This document shows positions 1 through 10,095 of a stretch of DNA of 64,000 bases, piece by piece. The first letter of the stretch is position 1; the number at the start of each line of letters is the position of its first letter. The position numbers and the translations under genes were made by a program. Source of the stretch: Chelydra serpentina. Lineage: Eukaryota > Chordata > Testudines > Chelydridae. The notes under the pieces are model-generated. The model saw nothing but the letters and a program-made list of their open reading frames with translations. It did not search any database and was not told the DNA's origin. The stretch is from positions 248,001-312,000 of the forward strand of contig JBAIAC010000132.1 in assembly GCA_037349315.1 (NCBI GenBank), read 5' to 3'.

Positions 1-600
1 GAGAGGCCCCACAGGAGAAATTTCAGCACAAAGACAAATTTGTGTGAAATATTGAGACGTGAAGAGCCCCCTTCCCCCCCCTCCCCATCCCCAGAACTCT
101 AGTGTCACCCCCATGGCAGCAGCCCAGGGAACCCAGTGGGATGGGGTTACAGAACACAAGGGGGGAGGCAGCAGGGGAGAGAGGGGACAGGGAGTCTCTC
201 TTTTTCCTTCTCTCCACTTTCTCTCCTTCTCTTTCCTTCCAGGAAGGGCAGTCACAGCAGGGAGGGGTTTGTCTCACTGTAAGGGACCCGTGTCTGTCAC
301 GGGGGTCGTGGACGTGACGGATTCTGTGACTTGCTGCGACCTCCGTGACTTCTGCAGCAGCCGCTGTGGCTGACTCCAGGGCCGCCCAAGCAGCTGACAC
401 TGGGGACCACCCGAGCAGTGACCAATGGGGCTGGCCCTGGGGACCCCTTGACCAGTGGCCCCCCGGCAGCACTCCTGGGGTGGCCGGAGCAGCAGCTGCC
501 CCCTGGGGCTCCCCATTCCCCAGCAGCAGCCGGAGTAGCACCGGGCCCTCGGGGCTGCTCCCCCGGTAGCTGGTCTCATTAGCCATCAAATACATCGAAA
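1..600. other. GC-rich repeat-like sequence, no gene seen
   Basis: Open frames exist on both strands but none shows a known domain, good splice sites or a plausible codon pattern. The segment around 290-550 is rich in CAG/GCAGC-type triplets and short dyads such as GTGGACGTGACGG, which is how a GC-rich repeat looks. I see no coding or RNA gene here. Confidence 0.5.
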
Positions 601-778
601 CGCTTCCACCTGCAAGTGGATTTAGCCCAGGACCCTCAGAGTCAGCAGCTGTTACCCGCCCCCCCGAAGACTCTGCCTTTCCCCCCCATCCATCCTTCGT
701 CCTTACGGCTGGTAAAAAGTGCTGGGGCCACGGCCCTCTAAGCCCCCCCCCGACACAGAGCCTGGCAGGCAGCAGCAT

Positions 779-812
779 GTGTGTGTGAGAGAGAGAAAGA
801 GAGAGAGAGACT
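779..812. repeat. GT/GA microsatellite
   Basis: A GTGTGTGT run passes into repeated GA units. The equivalent position in the other block A copies (about 9419 and 22499) also has GT followed by GA, with different lengths. Confidence 0.85.
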
Positions 813-1188
813 GGTGTGCTGAGCTGAGCCAGTGAGGGCTAAATTCGGGGATGTTCCCCTCCCCCTATCTCATTACTGGGGTGTCCCCCTCCCCCTGCCT
901 CAGGACTGGTTGTTTCCAGCAGCTGTCTGAGCTTGGAGACAGCGTGCGACACACTCACTCTTCCCCAACACACACACACACTCTCTCTCTCTGCCCTGCC
1001 ACACACACTTCAGTGGAGAAGCAGCTGGCAATCTAGTAGGCTGCCCATGGAACAATGGGAGAGAGAAACCCTTCAACTAAAGCAGCGTAACTCTGTAGTG
1101 TGGACACAGCCTGAGAGTGAGACAAGACCGAGCTCCCCTTGACACCAAGGATGCTCAGGGACTGAAACTAAAGAGCCACAAGTTCCTC

Positions 1189-1270
1189 TGTAGTTGACAG
1201 GATTCAAACCTCTGCAGGGAAACCCCAATGGATTGCTAGTCCATCGCCTTAACCACTCGGCCACAACTAC
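1189..1270 (-). tRNA. tRNA-Ser body with AGC anticodon (likely altered or pseudogene)
   Basis: Read on the minus strand this is an 82-nt class II tRNA with the acceptor stem GTAGTTG/CAACTAC, an A box (TGGCCGAGTGG) and a long variable arm, so it is a serine tRNA body. The anticodon loop reads CTAGCAA, giving AGC where the sister copies at 10096 and 23106 have AGA. The discriminator base is A instead of the G expected for tRNA-Ser, and the T loop has TTTGAAT instead of TTCGAAT. The parent was a tRNA-Ser(AGA). A decayed copy is the simplest reading, but SerRS does not need the anticodon, so a mis-decoding tRNA is conceivable. Confidence 0.8.
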
Positions 1271-1822
1271 TTGCTTTGTACAGTTTTCTCACTACACTCT
1301 AGTTCTGTTCTCACTGAGTGATCGTTTCCAATTGTTTCCTCCGACCACCTTCCACAACACACTCACTGCCGTGCCCTTGTGTAAGTGTGTCCATGGCTGA
1401 ACAGCAAGAATTCCTGCTCATTTCCCTGCTGGCTGGAGCATGATGAGAGTGTGTTTGTGGTTAACGACGCTGCTGTAGATTGTTGTCCATTTCCTGCCGT
1501 GATAATTCAGACAGTCCCTTTCCTGTCATCCCCAATACATCAGTGATTGCAATAGCAGGGGGCAGGTTTTCTCTGGGGCACTGAGCTTTGCCAGGGGGTT
1601 GGTGGCTCCTTTCTTTCCTCACCCTGGAATAAACTCAGCTTTTTATTCCATCCTTGATGTTTCACGGAATAACAACAGCAGCCTGAAGAAAGAGGAGAGC
1701 GAATATCTCACTGTCAGGGCTGAAGGTGCCACGTCCCCTTTGTCTGACCATTGTCACTGCAGGAGAGAAGGTTTCAATGGAATTGAATGCCCTGGCTTAG
1801 ACAAGAGACACAAAAAGATTTT

Positions 1823-1990
1823 AAGAACATAAGAATGGCCGTACTGAGTCAGACAAAGGTCCATCCAGCCCAGTATCCTGTCTACTGATCCTGGCCAATG
1901 CCAGGTGCCCCAGAGGGAGTGAACCTCACCGGTAATGATCAAGTGATCTCTCTCCTGCCATCCATCTCTTTTACTGTTCATGGATCTGTA
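1823..1990 (-). mobile_element. CR1 LINE 3'-end fragment
   Basis: The sequence starts AAGAACATAAGAATGGCC and continues with GTCCATCCAGCCCAGTATC and a CCAATGCCAGGTGCCCCAGA-like phrase. This is the antisense 3' end of a common reptile CR1. Only the 3' portion is present, as usual for 5'-truncated copies. Confidence 0.8.
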
Positions 1991-2230
1991 CAAGGGAAAT
2001 TATTTGGGGGAGATTGTTTGGGGGAGATGATGAGGCTGTTACCTTTTCAGATAAAAAACAAGACCTACTGAATTGTTTTAGAAACCTGGGATTTAGACAT
2101 ATTTTATTTATTTAAAGGAGGGGAGTTCTGAGTAGGTTTCTGATTGCAGGAATCAACATGGTTTTGTCTGCCATTGTACCAAATGGGGAGACCGTTGTTT
2201 TTAAAGGAGAGGAGGAAGATTAAATGCACC

Positions 2231-2312
2231 CGCTGAAGATGGGATTCGAACCCATGTATACAAAGCACAATGGATTAGCAGTCCATCACCTTAACCACTC
2301 CGCCACCTCATC
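2231..2312 (-). tRNA. trnS-GCU: tRNA-Ser(GCU)
   Basis: On the minus strand this is an 82-nt serine tRNA with anticodon GCT in the loop CTGCTAA, a long variable arm and a canonical B box (GGTTCGAATCC). The A box is close to canonical but reads TGGCGGAGTGG. The acceptor stem has one mismatch (A2 opposite G71) and a G-U pair, so the copy is slightly decayed but may be functional. It is the only Ser(GCU) gene in the window. Confidence 0.88.
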
Positions 2313-2684
2313 TGCATTTTTAGGAAAAGGACAGAAGCAGAAATCAAAGGCCAGCAGAGATAGGGACACTCAGGAGTTTTTAAATATTAAGTGTAAGCAG
2401 AGTCTGCTTGTGCAGTTTTCTCTTTGTGCTGAAAGTCCTGCTCCCTTCAGGGCTGGAGCCTCTTCTTGGCTGCTAAGGCCAATGCTCTGGCTTCAGCTAG
2501 AGCCCTGGGAAGGAGGTTGTCAGGGGTCGCTCTGAACTCTAGTGTACAGATGTGGGGACCTGCATGAAAGACATCCCCTAAGCTTATTTTACCAGTTTAG
2601 GATAAAAACGTCCCCAAGGCACGTTTTTGTCCTTGAACGGTACGCTGCCACCACCAAGTGATTTAAACAAACATTCAGGGTGGG

Positions 2685-3389
2685 TGTAACGAAGTGGGAG
2701 TCTTCCTAATGTTTCCTCTGAATACTGAGTTGGTGCCTCAGTTTCCCCCATGCCTCAGTTTCCCCTTTATATTTCTTAAGTCTCTAGGTGGTGGAATAAG
2801 GGTGTGTGATTGTTGCAAAGCCCTAGAGGGCCAGTGTGATGACACAGAATGGCCGACACCCTGTCTCCTGGCAACTGCTGGCCTGGGCCCCTTCCCTGCA
2901 AGGTGCCAACTGAAGGGGCAGGAGAAGAAAAGAATCAGGGACCTCCTGGCCCGGGAAGGAGACAAAGGCAGAGGAGGGGCTGGAGAGTTTGGAGCTGGCT
3001 GGGCACATGGAGGGAGGTCCAGATGGACCTCTGGCCTCCCCACCCCCCAAGATGGACCTGACTGAGGGGTCCTGTTCTCTGTACCTACAAGCTCTGGTTT
3101 AGACCCTGTTCCTGTCGTCTAATAAACCTTCTGTTTTACCGCCCAGCTGAGAGTCACGTCTGACTGCGGTGTCGGGGAGCAGGGCCCCCTGTCTCCCCCA
3201 GGATCCCACCAGTGCGGACTCGCTGCAGTGAAGAAGGGGATGCTGAACGCTCCGGGTCAGACCCAGGAAGGTGGAAGCTGGGGAAGCTTCTTGCCCTGGA
3301 GACAGTCGGCTCAGCGAGGAGGCTCCTTCAGAGTCCTGACTGGCTTCGTAGGGAGCAGTTCCAGAGCATCGCCCGGGGACTCTGTGACA
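2685..3389 (+). mobile_element. Solo LTR of an endogenous retrovirus
   Basis: The element starts TGTAACGAAG and ends CTGTGACA, so it has TG...CA ends and matches an LTR family I associate with turtles. A polyadenylation signal AATAAA lies at about 3121, followed by a GT-rich stretch, which sets the plus orientation. No internal retroviral genes flank it. The target duplication is unclear because the flanks are G runs. The same insertion exists at 50292-50986, so it predates the duplication of block B. Confidence 0.7.
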
Positions 3390-3419
3390 GGGGCATCGAC
3401 AGAGCAGTGACTGGGGAGC

Positions 3420-3545
3420 CCAGCCCCTCACAGCCCCTCCCCCTCACACTGACACCCCCATGGACCCTCCCCCTCACAGCTCCTCCCCCTCACACTGACA
3501 CCCCCATGGACCCTCCCCCTCACAGCCCCTCCCCTCACACACGCA
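3420..3545. repeat. C-rich minisatellite, about 46-bp unit, roughly 2 copies
   Basis: Units carry the phrase CACACTGACACCCCCATGG followed by CCCTCCCCCTCACAG. The start-to-start spacing is 46 bp (about 3445 and 3491). The same array is longer at 16243-16505 and longest at 51015-51365, so it has expanded independently after block duplication. Confidence 0.85.
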
Positions 3546-4058
3546 GGGACTTGTTCGCTGGGCTCTGACATTACAAACCCAGGGGGGAGGTTTCTGAGGA
3601 TTTAGTCCCTGAGCCCCTCCCCCTCTCACCGCTCCCCTGAGTGCAGAGGGGCTGGGCTCAGGCAGCCAGTTTCACCCAGGGATTTCCCAGCCCAGGCCCC
3701 CGAGTCTCCTCTGCCCGTATCTACCAGTGACACTGCGCGTGGGTGGCGGCTACAAGGGGCTCGGGGAGGCTGAACCTCCCCCAACGGGGCAAGAAATGCT
3801 GGTGGGACGCACCCCCCTTGGAGGGGGGCTGGGCCGCTGCCTTGGGACAGACCCTCCCGAGGAGTGGGGGAGCCACCGGCACTCAGACCTCACGCACAGG
3901 CCTGGCTCTCGCCTTCAGCCCAGGCAGCCAGAGGGGCCGGGGAGCTCCCTGGCAGTCCGACCCCTCAGCCACCTCCTGCCTCACGGCCTCGGCTCCTGGC
4001 GCTCTGCTGGTCGCCCCCTCGCTTGGAGGCCCAGAGCAAAAAGAAACAAGCACCTGCC

Positions 4059-4130
4059 TAGCAGAGGATGGTTTCGATCCATCGACGTCTGGGTTATGGA
4101 CCCAGCACGCTGCCGCTGCGCCACTCTGCT
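4059..4130 (-). tRNA. trnfM-CAU: Initiator tRNA-Met(CAU)
   Basis: This is a 72-nt tRNA on the minus strand starting AGCAGAGTGG and ending CCTCTGCTA. It shows the eukaryotic initiator hallmarks: an A1-T72 acceptor pair, GGG/CCC pairs in the anticodon stem, and a GATCGAAA T loop. Against the vertebrate initiator it has small changes, including T at position 32 of the anticodon loop and ACG in place of AGG in the variable region. It is divergent from the tRNA-Val 150 bp away. A run of A on the plus strand near 4037 supplies the T-tract terminator. Confidence 0.93.
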
Positions 4131-4280
4131 GGGTCTCTGCCGCCAGCATCCAGCACCCAGCCTCCAGCATCCACACTAGCGCCTTGCGAGCGCTGGCGCT
4201 GGCCAGCAGAGATCTCAGCCACAATGCCCCAGATGGGCAAACGCTGTGGGCTCCTGAAGCCTCTGCCACCCTGAAGGAGA

Positions 4281-4353
4281 GTTTCTGTGGTGTTGTGGTT
4301 ATCATGTTTGCCTAACACGCGAAAGGCCCCTGGTTCGAAACCAGGCAGAAACA
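4281..4353 (+). tRNA. trnV-AAC: tRNA-Val(AAC)
   Basis: This is a 73-nt tRNA beginning GTTTCTGTGG and ending GGCAGAAACA. The anticodon AAC lies in the loop CTAACAC. The acceptor and T stems pair well and the B box GGTTCGAAACC is canonical. The A box is slightly changed (GTTGTGG instead of GTAGTGG). A TTTT terminator follows within about 20 bp. It sits head-to-head with the initiator Met gene, and the pair is conserved in all three block B copies. Confidence 0.93.
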
Positions 4354-5132
4354 TGATGGCTTCCTTTTCCCTAGCTGTCCAGCAAGACACTCCTCCATCT
4401 GCCACTGGCCTGTCCCTGGGATAACCCCAACCCCTGCAGGACAGAGGGTGGGGAAATGAGCTGAGAAAGCGCCTTGGCATCAGCCAGGGAAAACTGCAGG
4501 ATCTCGGCCAGTCACCCCTTGGAGCCTTGTGGCTTGGCCTCCTCTGCCCTTGGAGGTTGGCCTACAGAGCCCAGCTCTTCCCACTCCCCAAAGGAGGAAG
4601 TGAGGCGGGAATGGGGCAAAAGAGGAAGGTCGTGCTGAGGAAGGCAGGGCAGGAGCTAAGCGGCTCAGTGGGGTTAGTAAAGCGCCACCGTTCGTTCTGC
4701 CAAGGCCTGGGGAGGTGCTGTTGGCTGCTGGGAGGTAGAATCCTGTGCCTGCCCCTCGGCTTCCCAGGGGTGGCTACTTGCAGCCCAGGAGAAGCAGCGG
4801 GGATCTGGGTGGGAGGAAAAGTAGCCGTGGGGAGTCCCAGTGGGCTCCTTCCTGGCAAGATGTTTTTCTGTGTCAGGCTTGGGAGTTGCCTGCGACCCGG
4901 GGGTGGACTTGTTCCCGTGGGAACCGCTGCTCCTGTCTCCCCGACCTGGGGGCGCCAGTGACAGCTTGGGAGGGGGCAGGTGCTGGCTTGAATGACGGGG
5001 ATCCAGGCAGCCCCAGCCTGCTCCTCCGGGGCCAAGGCCACTGCTAGTCTCCTGCCTTGTGACATCAGGATTTCAATCTCCCCAGCATGAGCTGTGGCAC
5101 GTGTATTAACCCTTCTTGGGGGCCTGGTCGCT

Positions 5133-5204
5133 GCCCAAGTAGCTCAGTGGGGAGTGGATGAGATTGAAGATCTGAAGGTTTCTGGCTGGATGCCAGGCCC
5201 TAGC
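5133..5204 (+). pseudogene. tRNA-Phe(GAA) relic
   Basis: The sequence keeps an intact A box (TAGCTCAGTGG) and a GAA anticodon in ATTGAAGATCT context, in the size of a tRNA-Phe. The B box has decayed to GGCTGGATGCC, and the 3' acceptor strand no longer pairs with the 5' strand. A near-identical relic lies at 53199-53270 in the other long block B copy, so the decay came before the duplication. Confidence 0.7.
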
Positions 5205-5773
5205 TCACCCCTTCCCCCTGGGCCTGTCGTGCTGGGCTTTCTCCTGGGTGTGCAGCTGGGCCCTGAACTCACGAGTTTCCCTCATTTCAGAGGCAACACG
5301 TGCAGAGGGCGGGATGTGGGGCCATGTGCCCCACCTGGGTTAGCATCCCTGCTACAGCATGTGGTGCAGAGTTGGCGCTAGGGATGGGGGCAGCGCGTGG
5401 AGACGCACCCCCAGGGGATGCAGGGACATGCCGGCCACTTCTGGGAGCGGCGCGGCATGGAGGGAGGGAGGCAGAGTGGGCAGGGAGCCACCTTAGCGCT
5501 GCTGGGACGTCTCTGCACACCCGTTGGGGGAGGGGAATTAACTATTTTGACCCCTGGGCAGCAGAAACTGTCTCTGAAACTCTAAGTCCTGGTATTAAGG
5601 GCCTGGCTACTGGAGAAACAGCACAGCAGTGACAATGTGCAGGCGCGGCTAAACCATTTAACCAGACAAGTAAAAATGAATCAACTAATTTCAGGAGACG
5701 ATATGAAGACAAGGAAAAAACCATTTCGTAAAGAAATCATTTGTCCTGCTTAGCAGAGTTATATAGAAACTAC

Positions 5774-6842
5774 TGTGACGGGTTGGGGCCACAGAGACCT
5801 GCTTGGTGCTGCCACCTGGTGTGCCAAGGTTACTTCTGCCCCTGCTTCCAGGCCTTTTCCAGCTTGGGACTCCCGAATCCTGTCTGTTTTGAGCCAGATT
5901 CCACTGATCTGCTGCAAACACAGACCCAGGTCCGAACCAAGCCCACTTACCACTGTAAGGCCCCTGGAAGCGCTCTTGCCTTTGACACCCAGCTGCTCAA
6001 CTCCAAGGAGGCTCAAACCCTTAATAAATCCGTTTTACCCTGTATAAAGCTTATACAGGGTAAACTCATAGATAGTTCGCTTTCTATTTCAAAGATAGAA
6101 AGGTATGCACACCTGTTCACTTTCCCAAGGCACTAACGCGTACACAAGGAAACTTAATAAGTAAAAAGTGATTTTAATAAGTACAAAAATTAGGATGTAA
6201 GTGAGTTCAATTAGTGACAAACAGAACAAAATGAATTACCGAATAAAATAAAAGAGAACACGCAGTTCTATGTCTAATCACCCTGTGTACAGATAAACCC
6301 CTCACTGGGTCCAACAATCACTCACCCCCCTAATGTCTTTGTCCTCTGTTCAGTCTCTTTCAGGTCTCCTTGGGGGGTGGAGAGCTTCTTCCTTTAGCCA
6401 GCTCAAGACAAAATGGAGGGGTTTCCTCGGGGTTTAAATAGATTTTCTCCTCTGGGTGGACACCCCTCCCTCTCCCTGTGTAGCATCCAGTTACCAAATG
6501 GAGTTGGGGTCACATGGACCAGTCACATGCACAACTCAGTTCCAGACCAGCCACATTCCTGGCAAAGTTCAAATGTGGATTGGTGACTGCAAGTTCTATT
6601 GTCTGTTAAGTGCTTCTTGATTGGGCACTTAACCTGCACATTCCTTTCTCAAGAAATACAACCGATATTCATAACTTCAACTACAACAATGATACATGCA
6701 TACAAACAGGAGGAATAAATTCAGTAGGTCATAACTTTCACAGAGATATGTTACATGGCACATGTAGCATTAAACATATTCTAGTTACATATATACATTT
6801 ATAAGCATCTCCCCATAAAGTTTTATGGGGAACAGCGTCACA
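5774..6842 (-). mobile_element. Solo LTR of an endogenous retrovirus, 1069 bp, 5-bp target duplication
   Basis: The element is bounded by TGTGACG and CGTCACA and flanked by ACTAC on both sides (5769-5773 and 6843-6847), which is the expected 5-bp target duplication. On the minus strand it has a TATTTAA promoter-like box near 6435 and an ATTAAA signal near 6173. A 12-bp-arm hairpin lies at 6036-6062 in the downstream part. No internal viral genes flank it, so it is a recombined solo copy. The family looks like a common turtle LTR; that identification is from memory. Confidence 0.8.
6036..6062. other. Perfect 12-bp-arm hairpin inside the LTR
   Basis: The arms TACCCTGTATAA and TTATACAGGGTA are perfect inverse complements around the 3-nt loop AGC. 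The hairpin lies downstream of the presumed polyadenylation signal on the minus strand. Confidence 0.9.
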
Positions 6843-7329
6843 ACTACCATAACAATTCACGAGAGAACGTTAAAAAACAAAGAGAGAGAAAGTTGCCTAA
6901 ACTTATTAGTAATAAACATCTAACGGGCATTTCCCTCAGAGTATAATATAACAATAGCGAAGTGGCAATGTGTCCAATTGTTCAAACAAATTCCCTGTTA
7001 GGACCAGTCCCAATCCGGGGTCAGTGACGCTGCATCCGAACTGAGGTACATGTTATTCTAAACAGTCTGTTCACTGGCCAGTTACCCCTATTGAATGCAG
7101 ACACAGCCATATTCGATGCATTGGTTACTGTCCATTCAGCAGGTTATTTCCTACTTATTTATAACTACTGAAGCTGCTCTAAGCGGATGGGAGAGAGCTG
7201 TCCCGTCCGTGTAGCTAATCCACCTCCCCGAGAGGTGGGAGCTATGTCGGTGGGAGAAGCGATGTCGGTGGGTGTGGAAGCTGTTCTGTTTACACATACA
7301 TATAATGTTTAATTAGCTACACACGACAT

Positions 7330-7401
7330 GGGGGTATAGCTCAGTGGTAGAGTGTTTGACTGCAGATCAAATGGTCCTTGGTTCAAATCCAAGTACTCCC
7401 T
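7330..7401 (+). tRNA. trnC-GCA: tRNA-Cys(GCA)
   Basis: This is a 72-nt tRNA starting GGGGGTATAGCTCAG with anticodon GCA in the loop CTGCAGA and B box GGTTCAAATCC. The acceptor stem pairs with one G-U. It is the best placed Cys gene of three copies (the others are at 49465 and 54199). Confidence 0.92.
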
Positions 7402-7832
7402 TAAATATCCAATCCCTTAACAAAAGAATTTCTATTTCCATTATGTTCACAAGTTCCCCTGAATGGGGATGCCTGAAATGGATGGAAACACTCAACCTTT
7501 TCCTGTGAAAATGCATAAAAACCTAGCAAACACGTCCCTCAGTGCATCTATACTGTGATAACAGCCCTGCGGCCCGGCTGGCCTGGATCGTCTGACTTGG
7601 ACGTCTCGGTCTCAGGTTGTGGGGCTAAAGGTTGCAGTGGGGACATTTGGCTCAGGCTGGAGCCTGGCCTCGGAGACCCTCACCCCTCGTGGGATCTCAG
7701 AGGCTGGGCTCAAGCCCAAGCGTCTACACTGTAATTTTATAGCCCTGCAGCACAAGCCCCACAAGCCTGGATCAGCTGAGCCAGGGTTTGAGAACAGTGA
7801 CTTGGGTGTGTTAATGGCAGTGTAGACGTAAC

Positions 7833-7950
7833 GCTAGGCTATGTCCACACTGCAATGAACACCCAGGGCTGTCCCGTGCCAGCTCAGGCTCCCACGGCTG
7901 GGCTGTGGGTTGGTAAATTTGCAGTGTAGACATCTCGGCTCAGGCTCAGT
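7833..7950. mobile_element. Small inverted-repeat element (MITE-like)
   Basis: The ends GTCCACACTGCAA and TTGCAGTGTAGAC are near-perfect inverse complements about 100 bp apart, as in a short non-autonomous DNA transposon. A related copy lies in the same position of block C copy 2 (about 54840-54945). Confidence 0.5.
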
Positions 7951-8351
7951 ACCGGGCTGTGACCCCACGAGGTTGGGAGGGAGTTTAGCAAGCGACAAAG
8001 GGAAATCGGCCGTGGAGTATTACCCTGGGCTCACTGGCAGTTCCCCACTGGTCTGTCTGCTTTGGGGCAGGGACCATAACACGTCCTGCTGCATTCGTTA
8101 TTTCAAAGGGTGGTTTAGGATTTTCAGTCTCAGACACGGTGCACAAAGCAGGACTCCACCCTCGGCGTAAACTGAATGAGCCTCCCACAGTTTCTGGCAG
8201 TGACAATGAGCCATGTGGTGTGAGAGTCAGACCTGCCCCTGTCCCAGAGGGAGGGGTCGTCTGGGAGGGGCCTGGAACACGGACCTGTCGGCTCTTAACT
8301 CCCAAACTTTCAGTAACTCTGTTATCAGTGCCTGGGAGTGTAATTTAAACC

Positions 8352-8440
8352 ATAAAAACAGCCACACTGGGCTAGACCAAAGGCCCATCTAGCTCTGTAT
8401 CTTCTCTTCTGACATTAGCCAATACCAGGTGCCCCAAAAG
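8352..8440 (-). mobile_element. CR1 3'-end fragment beside tRNA-Thr
   Basis: The phrase CACTGGGCTAGACCAAAGGCC and an ACCAGGTGCCCCAAAAG end mark the antisense 3' end of a CR1. The same fragment stands at the same distance from each of the four tRNA-Thr copies (also near 20514, 21435 and 55360), so it was there before the Thr block was copied. Confidence 0.75.
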
Positions 8441-8450
8441 CCACTCAACA

Positions 8451-8524
8451 AGGCACCACTGGGAGTTGAACCCAGGATCTCCTGTTTACAAAACAGTTGC
8501 TTTAAGCAGTTAAGCCATGGTGCC
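8451..8524 (-). tRNA. trnT-UGU: tRNA-Thr(UGU)
   Basis: This is a 74-nt tRNA on the minus strand starting GGCACCATGGCTTAAC, with anticodon TGT and B box GGTTCAACTCC. The acceptor stem GGCACCA/TGGTGCC is fully paired. Small departures in the D arm suggest slight drift against the copy at 21538. Confidence 0.9.
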
Positions 8525-9169
8525 TGCCTGTTGCTAAAGTTTGGGTGTCTTCCCACACTTGACTCTCTCCCAGACCCACCTGGGCCTTTGCTTGTATTTG
8601 GAGTCTGCAAAGCAGAGGAGCAGGTGACGTTTTCCTGGCAAGCTGTGTGTGTGTGAATCCTTGGCCAGGTCTGCACTACAAAGTTATTGCAGCATCATTA
8701 TATTGCTCAGGCCTGTGAAAAACACACGACGCTCCCTCGGTCGCCAGCCTGGTGACAAATCTGCCCTCTGTTGGCGACAAAATCAAACCACCTTGACGAG
8801 AGGCCTGGAGCTTTTTGCAGCAAACTGAGAGTGACAAAGTGTCAGTGTAGACGCTGCTGGTCATTATATCCCCAGAACTGGCCTCCGCCAGTATCCCACA
8901 ATGCCCGCCGGGAACTCCCTGCCCTGCGATCCTGCTCCAGAGGCTGGGCCCCTCCCCTCTCATCGCTCTGGGAAGTTCTGACGGCTGAGCCTGCTGCTCT
9001 GCTCCGGCAGCAAGGAGCAAATCACTGCCGGGGGATGCTGCTCCCCCGCACAGCGACCACGGAGATGGGGGGCGGAAGCTCCTTACAGTGGGGGGGGGCA
9101 CCGGCATCCGAACTGTGCTGCCCCCATGACACCCCTTTCCCCCAAGGACATGCACTCACCCCTCCCCTT

Positions 9170-9290
9170 CTCCCAGAGGCTCCAACCCTACACCGCCCCG
9201 TCTCCCTGAGACCCCAACCCTACACCCCCCTTCTCCCTGAGACCCCAACCCTACACCGCCCCGTCTCCCTGAGGCTCCATCCCACACTTC
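9170..9290. repeat. C-rich minisatellite, about 33-bp unit
   Basis: Units carry CCAACCCTACACCGCCCC followed by GTCTCCCTGAG, repeated about three to four times with small changes. It has been lost or reshaped at the corresponding place near 22280-22330. Confidence 0.75.
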
Positions 9291-9418
9291 CCCCAAGGCC
9301 ACAAACACAGAATGCCTCTTCTCGTCAGGCCTCCGTCCTGTTCCCCCCTCCACTGTTCATCCTTACGGCTGGTAACCCCCCTGTTCCGGCCCCCGACACA
9401 GAGCCAGGCAGGCAGCAG

Positions 9419-9419
9419 C

Positions 9420-9463
<44 letters not shown>
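9419..9463. repeat. GT then GA microsatellite
   Basis: A run of GT units is directly followed by a run of GA units, with no gene nearby. Confidence 0.9.
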
Positions 9464-9469
<6 letters not shown>

Positions 9470-10095
9470 CACTGCTGTGCTGTGCTGAGCTGAGCCAGTG
9501 AGGGAAGCGGGGGCTGATGTCAGGGGTGTTCCCCTCCCCTTGCTTCAGGACTGGGGTGTCCCCCTCCCCCTGCCTGAGGACCGGTTGGTTCCAGCAGCTG
9601 TCTGAGCTTAGACACAGTGTGCCAGCACACTCTCTCTTCCCCAACGCACAGACTGGCTCTCCACACACACACACACACACACTGTCACACACTCTCTGCC
9701 CTGCCACACACACTGCAGTGGAGAAGCAGCTGGCAATCTAGTAGGCTGCCCATGGAACAATGGGACAGAGAAACCTGCATCATGTGATGCTGCACCGGCC
9801 CATGAGCCATTGCAAACCCCTCCCAAAGCCCCCTGCGGCCAGTTGCACAGTGCAATAGCTACCCACAGTGCACTGCTCTTTGGGGCGTTTCAAGGGCTGC
9901 TGGCGTGGATGCGCTCTGGTGACACAAGCAGCATAGTGTGGACATGCAACAGCAGTTTAATTATAACACTTTAACTAAAGCAGCATAACTCTGTAGTGTA
10001 GACACAGCCTGAGAGTGAGACGAGAGAAGACCACCTAGCCTCTCACTGGCACCAAGGATGCTCAGGGACTGAAACTAAAGAACCACAAGTTCCTC

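Larger units (their letters stand above)
655..1820 (+). repeat. Duplicated block A, copy 1 (tRNA-Ser block)
   Basis: This stretch reappears near 9350-10560 and 22380-23660 in the same order. Shared parts are the CTTACGGCTGGTAAA segment, GT/GA microsatellites, a cytosine-rich segment with the phrase GGGGTGTCCCCCTCCCC, a tRNA-Ser on the minus strand, and a downstream segment containing AACAGCAAGAATTCCTGC. Copy 2 diverges after about 10560, where hAT-like sequence replaces the segment that copies 1 and 3 share. Block limits are estimated by eye. Confidence 0.75.
2405..5363 (+). repeat. Duplicated block B, copy 1 (LTR, minisatellite, iMet, Val, Phe relic)
   Basis: The whole 3-kb stretch is repeated near 50015-53427, and its central part near 16243-17612. 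Shared order: a GGGCTGGAGCCTCTTCTTGG segment, an LTR, a C-rich minisatellite, initiator tRNA-Met on the minus strand, tRNA-Val on the plus strand, and a tRNA-Phe relic (not in the middle copy). All three copies have the same orientation. Ends are judged by loss of visible similarity. Confidence 0.85.
7171..8660 (+). repeat. Duplicated block C, copy 1 (Cys/Thr block)
   Basis: The order is: GCTCTAAGCGGATGGGAGAG, tRNA-Cys, a segment with TCTGACTTGGACGTCTCGG, a small inverted-end element, a CGTTATTTCAAAGGGTGG segment, a CR1 fragment and tRNA-Thr. This repeats at 54041-55489. The Thr half repeats at 20185-20830 and 21083-21750. Copies 1 and 4 both run on into block A. Confidence 0.85.
8661..10010. 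mobile_element. Probable non-autonomous DNA transposon with inverted ends
   Basis: The left end contains GTCTGCACTACAAAGTTA and the right end, read inversely, GTCTACACTACAGAGTTA, so the two form imperfect terminal inverted repeats about 1.35 kb apart. No transposase frame is seen between them; the inside holds C-rich minisatellite and GT/GA repeats. The same arrangement occurs at 21751-23029. The family is not identified with certainty. Confidence 0.45.

Noticed and set aside
23..778. A 251-codon open frame on the minus strand.
   Set aside because: No domain, a low-complexity GC-rich composition, and it lies in repeat-like sequence with other frames open too.
3727..4315. Overlapping open frames of 150-190 codons around the iMet gene.
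   Set aside because: They run across a tRNA gene, are repeated with each block copy, and differ by frameshifts between copies, so they are not under coding constraint.
5774..6842. A DNA transposon, because of the TGTGACG/CGTCACA inverted ends.
   Set aside because: The 5-bp target duplication, TG...CA ends, length and promoter/polyadenylation-like signals fit a solo LTR better.
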